Positions 1-5,865 of a stretch of DNA of 15,181 nt are shown piece after piece (position 1 is the stretch's first letter; each line of letters starts with the position of its first letter). The stretch is from Sphingopyxis sp. (GTDB lineage Bacteria; Pseudomonadota; Alphaproteobacteria; Sphingomonadales; Sphingomonadaceae). The notes under the pieces were generated by a model, which was given only the letters and a program-made list of their open reading frames with translations, was not told the origin of the DNA and searched no databases. Where the stretch lies: NCBI GenBank assembly GCA_026125835.1, contig JAHCKJ010000023.1, positions 1-15,181 of the forward strand, read 5' to 3'. The translations under genes and the position numbers were made by a program.

Positions 1-504
<504 letters not shown>

Positions 505-517
505 GGTCTTTCTCCTT
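505..517 (-). promoter_or_regulatory. rpsB ribosome binding site
   Basis: On the minus strand the sequence AAGGAGA (517-511) lies six bases before the rpsB ATG. It is a near-consensus Shine-Dalgarno site and decides the start codon. Confidence 0.85.
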
Positions 518-726
518 CCGGTTGGTCCTCTGGAAAGCAAGAACCAGGGTCCGCAAGCGGATAATCCCGGCACCGGTTTATGTGCGCCTTCCATGTGGAA
601 TGGGCGGCCCGTTAGCCGCGTTGGCCGTCAAATGCAAGCGTCGTGCGCCAATTTCGGCGGAGCCATAATGTCATATGCCGGATCAGCCCGGCGACAAAAT
701 TCATCGCTTCGTCGCAAAACAGTTGA

Positions 727-741
727 GAACAAATCAAGAAC
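727..741 (+). promoter_or_regulatory. Candidate LexA (SOS) box, GAAC-N7-GAAC
   Basis: The sequence GAACAAATCAAGAAC is an exact GAAC-N7-GAAC direct repeat, the reverse complement of GTTC-N7-GTTC. That is the established LexA operator of alphaproteobacteria. It is AT-rich for this genome, overlaps a TTGAGA that could be a -35 element (723-728), and sits 76 bases before the ATG of the small membrane protein at 818. The match is seen directly. Binding by LexA and control of that gene are inferred. The site is more than 200 bases from the rpsB start and probably does not serve rpsB. Confidence 0.6.
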
Positions 742-787
742 ATGCAACCAAAAGCCAAGCGAAACCGTCCGTTGGCGAGGATCAGGG

Positions 788-801
788 TTTCGTTAACGAA
801 A
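788..801. promoter_or_regulatory. 14-base perfect palindrome before the ribosome binding site
   Basis: TTTCGTTAACGAAA is a perfect dyad. With the flanking GG and CC it extends to a stem GGTTTCG / CGAAA(A)CC with one bulged base. It ends three bases before the Shine-Dalgarno GGAAGG (805-810) of the gene at 818. It could be a protein operator, or an RNA hairpin (five to seven pairs, TTAA loop) next to the ribosome binding site. The sequence does not tell which. Confidence 0.4.
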
Positions 802-817
802 ACCGGAAGGACAGGTC

Positions 818-1078
818 ATGGTTCAGGTCGCAGCCGCACTCCTTTTCGCTCTTGCCGCCGGATTGGGCATCACGGTGATCCTGGCGATGCTCAAATCGAA
901 CGAGACGGCGATTCTTTCGGCACTGCTCGGCGAGGGTGCTTTTGCCAGCGATGCCGCGCCGCAACCCGGACCTGCCACGACCATCAAGCTCCGCCCGTCG
1001 GCACCGCGTCGCCACATCGCGCGTGCCATCGTCGCGCGCGCCCAGCACAGTCGGCCACAGCTCAGCCGCGCCGCCTGA
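818..1078 (+). CDS. Small single-pass membrane protein, candidate SOS-induced (86 aa)
   Basis: I do not recognise a named family. The ATG at 818 follows a good ribosome binding site (GGAAGG at 805-810). After three residues comes a single hydrophobic segment (about residues 4-24, AAALLFALAAGLGITVILAML). A short linker and a Pro/Ala/Arg-rich basic tail (about residues 50-86, including APRRHIARAIVAR) follow. By the positive-inside rule the tail would be cytoplasmic. The upstream GAAC-N7-GAAC box suggests LexA control. A tiny inner-membrane protein under SOS control is the design of the Caulobacter division inhibitors SidA and DidA, but I see no sequence similarity that proves this. The last 17 bases overlap the end of pssA on the other strand. 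It is probably a real gene, and its function is inferred only from context. Confidence 0.72.
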   Translation: MVQVAAALLFALAAGLGITVILAMLKSNETAILSALLGEGAFASDAAPQPGPATTIKLRPSAPRRHIARAIVARAQHSRPQLSRAA

Positions 1079-1835
1079 CCTTCGCATAGCTGGCGAGGCC
1101 GAACGGCAGCGTCGCGGCATAGACGGCACAGACCGCCAGCAGCGTAAGCCAGGGCACGGTGACGAGCGCCGCGCCGAGCAACCCGACCCCCGCCAGCGCA
1201 AACAGTCGCCAAGACCGGCGCAAGCGGATCGAGGCCCAGCTGTAGGTCGGGATCGCCGATATCATCAGCATCGCGACGGCGAGCGCCCAAGGCATCACAA
1301 CATACCATTCGCGAAACAATTCGTTGCCGGTGACGAACCACAGATACAGCGGGACGAACGCCATCCCCGCGCCGGCCGGCGCCGGAATGCCGGTGTTGAA
1401 ACCCGCCGATTTATGCGGTTGGAAATCGGCGTCCATCCGCGAGTTGAAGCGCGCAAGACGGAGCGCGCAGCAGACCGCCAGCGCCAGCGCGGCGGTCCAG
1501 CCGAATTTGGGGGCGTTGGTCAGCGACCACAGGAACAGGATCATCGCCGGCGCAACGCCGAACGCGATCACGTCGGACAAGGAATCCAGTTCGGCGCCGA
1601 ATTTGCTCTGCGCGCGGAGCAGCCGGGCGATGCGTCCGTCCATGCCGTCGAGCACCCCGGCAAAGATCACCGCGGCGATGGCAAGCTCGAACTGCCCGCC
1701 GATCGCGAAGCGCACCCCGGTGAGCCCGAAGCAGAGCGCGAGGACGGTGATCGCGTTGGGGGCAAAGGCGCGCAGGCCGATGCCGCCGATCCGGCGTCCG
1801 GCGGCGTCGGCAGGCAGCGGATGCTCGTCCGCCAC
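1062..1835 (-). CDS. pssA: CDP-diacylglycerol--serine O-phosphatidyltransferase (phosphatidylserine synthase)
   Basis: This integral membrane enzyme joins CDP-diacylglycerol and serine to give phosphatidylserine, the precursor of phosphatidylethanolamine. The CDP-alcohol phosphatidyltransferase signature D-x2-D-G-x2-A-R-x8-G-x3-D-x3-D is complete at residues 63-88 (DGMDGRIAR ... G80, D84, D88). Several hydrophobic segments follow, as in the type II family. I place the start at GTG 1835-1833, one base after the psd stop codon, giving 257 residues. The ribosome binding site is weak, consistent with translational coupling to psd. A TTG at 1883 would extend the protein into psd and is less likely. 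The basic C-terminus (YAKVRRRG) ends inside the oppositely oriented gene at 818-1078. Confidence 0.93.
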   Translation of the reverse strand: MADEHPLPADAAGRRIGGIGLRAFAPNAITVLALCFGLTGVRFAIGGQFELAIAAVIFAGVLDGMDGRIARLLRAQSKFGAELDSLSDVIAFGVAPAMILFLWSLTNAPKFGWTAALALAVCCALRLARFNSRMDADFQPHKSAGFNTGIPAPAGAGMAFVPLYLWFVTGNELFREWYVVMPWALAVAMLMISAIPTYSWASIRLRRSWRLFALAGVGLLGAALVTVPWLTLLAVCAVYAATLPFGLASYAKVRRRG

Positions 1836-1836
1836 C

Positions 1837-2571
1837 CTATTGCCCGATGCCGTCGATGATCGCCGCCTGTCCGATGCGCGCAATCACGGTTTCACCCGCC
1901 AGCGTGCGCTGTCCGAGCAGGACCTGCGGCGTGGTCCCCACGGGCAGATAGACATCGACGCGGCTGCCGAAACGGATCAGGCCGACGCGCTGGCCGGTTG
2001 CCAGTTCGGCGCCCATCGTGACGAACGGCATGATCCGCCGCGCGACAAGCCCCGCGATCTGGGTGAAGCCGATGCGCACGCCGTCGGCGCGTTCGACGAC
2101 GAAATGCTGGCGTTCATTCTCCTCGCTCGCCTTGTCGAGATCGGCGTTGAGGAATTTGCCGGGAATATACACAAGCTTGCGCAGCGTTCCTGCCACCGGC
2201 GTGCGGTTGATATGGACGTCGAACACGCTCATGAAGATCGACACGCGCAGCATCGGTGCCTCGCCGAGACCGTCGGCGCCAGCGATTTCGGGCGGCGGCG
2301 CGACTTCGGCGATCTGGGTTATCAAACCGTCGGCAGGCGCGATGACGACGTCGCCGCCGGTCGGGGTGACGCGCACCGGATCGCGGAAGAAGGCGCCGAC
2401 CCACAGGGTGACGCCGAACATCAGCCAGCCGACAATCTCCCAGCCGAGCAGCCAGAAGCACAAAGTGACGATCGCCGCGATGAGCAGGAATTTGCGCCCC
2501 TCGGGATGGATCGAGGGCCATTGCCATTTGATGCCGCCACCGGGGCGGTTGGAAGAGATGATGCTGGACAT
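1837..2571 (-). CDS. psd: Phosphatidylserine decarboxylase proenzyme (short, soluble-type PSD family)
   Basis: It converts phosphatidylserine to phosphatidylethanolamine using a pyruvoyl group made by self-cleavage. At 244 residues it belongs to the short alphaproteobacterial branch. Hydrophobic segments lie near residues 28-60. The expected active-site elements are visible: APADG with D81, VHINRTP with H120, and the self-cleavage pair Gly202-Ser203 in [11 protein letters not shown]. Ser203 would become the pyruvoyl group of the alpha chain. The start at ATG 2571 has a modest AGAAGA ribosome binding site; an in-frame ATG at 2595 is possible but lacks one. The stop (1839-1837) is one base from the pssA GTG, so the two steps of the pathway form one operon, with psd first. 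Confidence 0.95.
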   Translation of the reverse strand: MSSIISSNRPGGGIKWQWPSIHPEGRKFLLIAAIVTLCFWLLGWEIVGWLMFGVTLWVGAFFRDPVRVTPTGGDVVIAPADGLITQIAEVAPPPEIAGADGLGEAPMLRVSIFMSVFDVHINRTPVAGTLRKLVYIPGKFLNADLDKASEENERQHFVVERADGVRIGFTQIAGLVARRIMPFVTMGAELATGQRVGLIRFGSRVDVYLPVGTTPQVLLGQRTLAGETVIARIGQAAIIDGIGQ

Positions 2572-2652
2572 GGCCGTTCTTCTAGGGGGGAGCATCCATA
2601 GTGACAATGGATAAGGCGCACCGTGAGTTCCGCGCGGGTTCCACCACGCCCA

Positions 2653-2681
2653 TTGAACAATCGCGCCGCTTTGCCTAAGGC
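2653..2681 (+). promoter_or_regulatory. Possible icd promoter
   Basis: In the 150-base gap between the divergent psd and icd starts, TTGAAC (2653-2658) and TAAGGC (2676-2681) are spaced by 17 bases and point toward icd. The -10 match is poor, so this is only a candidate. Confidence 0.25.
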
Positions 2682-2721
2682 CCGCTGCAACTCCGACTCC
2701 CCAAGGATAAAGGCGTACAGC

Positions 2722-3936
2722 ATGGGCAAGATCAAGGTAGCCAACCCCGTCGTCGAACTCGACGGCGACGAAATGACCCGGATCATCTGGCAATGGATCC
2801 GCGAGCGGTTGATCCTGCCCTATCTCGACATCGACCTGCATTATTACGACCTGGGCATCGAGGAGCGCGACCGCACCGACGACAAGATCACCGTCGAGGC
2901 CGCGAACGCGATCAAGAAATATGGCGTCGGCGTCAAATGCGCGACGATCACCCCCGACGAAGCGCGCGTCGAGGAATTCGGCCTGAAAAAGATGTGGAAG
3001 TCGCCGAACGGCACGATCCGCAACATCCTGGGCGGCGTGGTGTTCCGCGAGCCGATCGTGATGCGCAACGTCCCGCGGCTCGTCCCCGGCTGGACCGACC
3101 CGATCGTCGTCGGGCGCCACGCCTTTGGCGACCAGTATAAGGCCACCGATTTCCGCGTCCCCGGCCCCGGCAAGCTGCGCCTGGTGTTCGAGGGCGAGGA
3201 CGGGACCGTGATCGACGAGGAAGTGTTCCAGTTCCCGACCTCGGGCGTCGCGATGGGGATGTACAACCTCGACGATTCGATCCGCGACTTTGCCCGCGCC
3301 AGCCTGAACTATGGCCTGGCCCGCGAATGGCCGGTGTATCTGTCGACCAAGAACACGATCCTGAAAGCCTATGACGGACGCTTCAAGGACCTGTTCGAGG
3401 AAGTGTTCAACGCCGAATTCAAGGCGAAGTTCGACGCGCTGGGCATCGTTTACGAACATCGCCTGATCGACGACATGGTCGCGTCGGCGCTCAAGTGGAG
3501 CGGCAAGTTCGTCTGGGCATGCAAGAATTACGACGGCGACGTCCAGTCGGACACCGTTGCCCAGGGCTTCGGCTCATTGGGCCTGATGACCAGCGTGCTG
3601 ATGACCCCCGACGGCCAGACCGTGGAGTCCGAAGCCGCGCACGGCACGGTGACGCGCCATTACCGCATGCACCAGCAGGGCAAGGCGACCTCGACCAACC
3701 CGATCGCGTCGATCTTTGCCTGGACCGGCGGGCTGAAACACCGCGGCAAGCTCGATGGCAACGACGCGCTGGTGCAGTTCGCCGACGACCTGGAGAAGGT
3801 GTGCGTCGCGACGGTCGAAAGCGGCAAGATGACCAAGGATCTGGCGCTGCTGATCGGTCCCGACCAGAACTGGCTGACGACCGAGGGCTTCTTCGAGGCG
3901 ATCGTGGAGAATCTTGACGCCAAGATGGGTGGGTGA
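2722..3936 (+). CDS. icd: Isocitrate dehydrogenase, NADP-dependent
   Basis: This TCA-cycle enzyme oxidises isocitrate to 2-oxoglutarate and CO2 with NADP+. The 404-residue length and the N-terminus [20 protein letters not shown] match the eukaryote-like dimeric (subfamily II) enzymes common in alphaproteobacteria, not the E. coli type. Substrate-binding elements are visible: KCATITPDE (72-80), KSPNGTIRN (93-101) with S94 and N96, and the arginines R100, R109 and R132. The IDH/IMDH signature NYDGDVQSD...GFGSLGLM spans about 269-289 and carries the metal-binding aspartates. The [10 protein letters not shown] segment (304-313) contacts the NADP adenine side. An AAAGG motif lies 8-9 bases before the ATG. 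The frame is open further upstream, but homology to the family N-terminus fixes the start here. It is transcribed alone and is divergent from psd. Confidence 0.97.
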   Translation: MGKIKVANPVVELDGDEMTRIIWQWIRERLILPYLDIDLHYYDLGIEERDRTDDKITVEAANAIKKYGVGVKCATITPDEARVEEFGLKKMWKSPNGTIRNILGGVVFREPIVMRNVPRLVPGWTDPIVVGRHAFGDQYKATDFRVPGPGKLRLVFEGEDGTVIDEEVFQFPTSGVAMGMYNLDDSIRDFARASLNYGLAREWPVYLSTKNTILKAYDGRFKDLFEEVFNAEFKAKFDALGIVYEHRLIDDMVASALKWSGKFVWACKNYDGDVQSDTVAQGFGSLGLMTSVLMTPDGQTVESEAAHGTVTRHYRMHQQGKATSTNPIASIFAWTGGLKHRGKLDGNDALVQFADDLEKVCVATVESGKMTKDLALLIGPDQNWLTTEGFFEAIVENLDAKMGG

Positions 3937-3942
3937 GACCAT

Positions 3943-4020
3943 CGTCGCCCCCGCGAAGGCGGGGGCCGCTGGCTACCATGCGCCATCCCGATAGCGGCCC
4001 CCGCCTTCGCGGGGGCGACG
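3943..4020. repeat. REP-like paired inverted repeat, 28-base arms
   Basis: Two 28-base arms (3943-3970 and 3993-4020) are exact reverse complements, separated by 22 bases. Each arm is itself a hairpin, with an eight-pair GC stem (GCCCCCGC / GCGGGGGC) closed by GAAG. The unit CCCCCGCGAAGGCGGGGG is of a kind I recall as widely dispersed in sphingomonad genomes. The arrangement of two head-to-head units resembles a BIME/REP pair, which is usually mobilised by RAYT-type transposases; none is encoded here. It begins seven bases after the icd stop codon and could protect the icd mRNA 3' end or help terminate it. There is no T-tract, so it is not a classical terminator. Confidence 0.85.
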
Positions 4021-4056
4021 TTTACTGGTTGCTTCCCATAACCGCCTAGCCAATCG

Positions 4057-4081
4057 GGGCCGGCCTGCATAAGGTCGGCCC
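4057..4081 (+). promoter_or_regulatory. Hairpin covering the antiporter ribosome binding site
   Basis: A nine-pair stem (4057-4065 with 4073-4081, one G-U pair) closes a seven-base loop TGCATAA. The only plausible Shine-Dalgarno, AAGG at 4071-4074, lies at the loop/stem border, and the stem ends two bases before the ATG at 4084. If it folds in RNA it should hinder initiation. It might instead be the tail of icd termination. The structure is seen in sequence; the role is inferred. Confidence 0.45.
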
Positions 4082-4083
4082 TT

Positions 4084-5865
4084 ATGGTATCGGAAACGGA
4101 AACTTCAGCCATCGGCAACGCGCTGGTGGTGCTGGGCGCCGCGGGCATCGTCATTCCGGCGTTTGCGCGCTTTCGCCTGCCCCCGATCATCGGGTTCATC
4201 CTGGTCGGCTTGCTGGTCGGGCCTTCCGGCCTGGGGTCGCTGACCGGCGACTATCCGTGGCTGGAGCATGTCACGATCGGGTCGACCGATGACATCGCCC
4301 TGTTCGCCGAATTCGGCATCATCCTGCTGCTGTTTTCGATCGGCCTGGAATTGTCGTTCCGGCGGCTGTGGCAATTGCGCAAGCTGGTGTTCGGGGTCGG
4401 CGCGGCGGAATTGACGCTCGGCGGCGGGATTTTGGGCGGCGGGCTGTGGCTGCTCACCGACCTGTCGACCCCCGCGGCGTTCGGGCTGGGGATCGCGCTG
4501 GCGCTGTCGTCGACGGCGCTGGTGCTGTCAATGGTCGGCACCAAATCGGCGGTCGGTCGCGCGTCGCTGTCGATGCTGTTATTCGAAGATCTGGCGATCG
4601 TGCCGATCATCTTCATCCTGGGTGCCTTTGCTCCCAATCCGGCAGGCGACAGCGCCGAATTGCTGCTGACCACATTGTGGCAGGGCGCGCTGGTGGTGGC
4701 GGTGCTCGCGGTCGCGGGCTGGTTCCTGCTGCCGCGCATCTTTGCCCAAGCCGCGCGCGCCAAGAATCCCGAGCTGTTTCTGGCCGCCAGCCTGCTCGTC
4801 GTGATCGTCGCCGCGCTGGCCACCGCGGCGGTCGGCCTGTCGCCGATCGTCGGCGCGTTGCTCGCGGGCCTGATGATCGCCGAAACCGAATATCATGGCG
4901 AGGTCGAGGCGATTACCGCGCCGTTCAAGGGGCTGGCGCTGGGCGTGTTCCTGATCAGCGTCGGCATGGGGCTGGACCTGAAAAGCATCGCGCAGCAATG
5001 GCCGATGCTGGTCGCCGCGGTCGTCGGCGTCGTCACCGTCAAGACAATCGTCACCGCGCTGCTGCTGCGCTTTGCCGGGGCGCGGCGCGGCACCGCCGCC
5101 GAAGTCGGCCTGTTGATGGCCAGCCCGTCGGAAACCACGCTGATTGTGCTCACCGCCGCGCTGACCGCCGGGCTGATCGATGCGGCGACCGCCAGCTTCT
5201 GGCAACTCGTCACCGCGATCGGCCTGACGATCACGCCGCTGCTCGCGCGCGTCGGCCACGATGTCGCGCGGCGCATCGAGATGCGCAGCGGCGAGATGCC
5301 TGATGACGAGACGGTGGCGGCGCGCACCGTCGTCGTCGGTTTCGGGCGTGTCGGCCGCACGGTGGCCGAACTGCTGCGCGAACATGGCCGCCCCTACATC
5401 GCGGTCGATGCCGACATCGATGCGGTCGCAGCGGCACGGCGTGACGGCTTTGCTGTCCGTTTTGCCGATGTTGCGCGGCCCGGGGCGCTCGACAAGCTTG
5501 GCGTCGAAAGCGCCGATGCAATCGTTCTGACGATGGACGATCCGGTGCAGCAATTGCGGATGACCAAGCAGCTGCGCCAGAAATTCCCCGACCTGCCGAT
5601 CATCAGCCGCGCGCGCGACGCCGACCATGCCGCGGCGCTGTATCAGGCGGGGGCGAGCGACGCCGTCCCCGAAACGCTGGAAAGTTCGCTGCAACTCGCC
5701 GAGGCGGTGCTGATCGACCTGGGCGTCGCGATGGGACCGGTGATCGCGTCGATCCACGACGTGCGCGCCAAGATGCGGCGCGACATCATGACCAAGGGCG
5801 AGCTGGACCACGAACCGCGCATTCGCAAGCTGCGCGGTCCGGCGGCGGGCGGCGAGACCGCTTAA
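4084..5865 (+). CDS. Monovalent cation:proton antiporter, CPA2 family with TrkA-N domain (KefB/YbaL-like)
   Basis: A 593-residue inner-membrane transporter, predicted to exchange K+ or Na+ for protons. Residues 1-395 hold about 12 hydrophobic segments typical of the Na+/H+ exchanger fold, including LPPIIGFILVGLLVGP (32-47), the conserved FSIGLELSF (84-92), and FEDLAIVPIIF (167-177) with the acidic pair E168/D169. Residues about 413-527 form a Rossmann RCK/TrkA-N domain that starts with a nucleotide-binding GFGRVG loop (419-424) and ends its second strand at D442, as in NAD-binding RCK domains. Such a domain gates KefB/KefC/YbaL-type proteins. The basic tail may sense or tether. There is no kefF/kefG ancillary oxidoreductase next door, so glutathione control is not supported. 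The ribosome binding site is weak and in a hairpin. Its stop codon shares bases with that of the convergent peptidase gene. Confidence 0.92.
   Translation: MVSETETSAIGNALVVLGAAGIVIPAFARFRLPPIIGFILVGLLVGPSGLGSLTGDYPWLEHVTIGSTDDIALFAEFGIILLLFSIGLELSFRRLWQLRKLVFGVGAAELTLGGGILGGGLWLLTDLSTPAAFGLGIALALSSTALVLSMVGTKSAVGRASLSMLLFEDLAIVPIIFILGAFAPNPAGDSAELLLTTLWQGALVVAVLAVAGWFLLPRIFAQAARAKNPELFLAASLLVVIVAALATAAVGLSPIVGALLAGLMIAETEYHGEVEAITAPFKGLALGVFLISVGMGLDLKSIAQQWPMLVAAVVGVVTVKTIVTALLLRFAGARRGTAAEVGLLMASPSETTLIVLTAALTAGLIDAATASFWQLVTAIGLTITPLLARVGHDVARRIEMRSGEMPDDETVAARTVVVGFGRVGRTVAELLREHGRPYIAVDADIDAVAAARRDGFAVRFADVARPGALDKLGVESADAIVLTMDDPVQQLRMTKQLRQKFPDLPIISRARDADHAAALYQAGASDAVPETLESSLQLAEAVLIDLGVAMGPVIASIHDVRAKMRRDIMTKGELDHEPRIRKLRGPAAGGETA

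Larger units (their letters stand above)
518..817. other. Divergent intergenic region: rpsB leader and upstream region of the small membrane protein gene
   Basis: About 300 bases without a convincing gene. The rpsB side carries two short dyads: TCCGCAAGCGGA at 550-561 and TTCCATGTGGAA at 589-600. These could be small leader hairpins; I cannot match them to a known S2 autoregulatory leader. A TTGACG on the minus strand near 628 could be a -35 element, but no good -10 follows. The other side carries the LexA-type box and the 788-801 palindrome listed separately. Open frames crossing this stretch have no ribosome binding sites and no recognisable product. Confidence 0.5.

Noticed and set aside
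1369..1382. GCGCCGGCCGGCGC palindrome
   Set aside because: It lies inside the pssA coding region, where it encodes a Pro-Ala-Gly-Ala stretch. Such dyads are common in GC-rich codons.
1836..1883. TTG start for pssA at 1883
   Set aside because: It would overlap psd by 47 bases with a non-hydrophobic, unconserved extension. The GTG next to the psd stop is the simpler coupled start.
2623..2721. Upstream extension of the icd reading frame
   Set aside because: The family N-terminus begins at MGKIKVANP (2722), where a ribosome binding site is found. The upstream residues do not resemble the family.
2572..2721. GGAAC-like elements upstream of psd suggesting an EcfG stress promoter
   Set aside because: No CGTT lies at the required 16-17 base spacing from either GGAAC on the minus strand.
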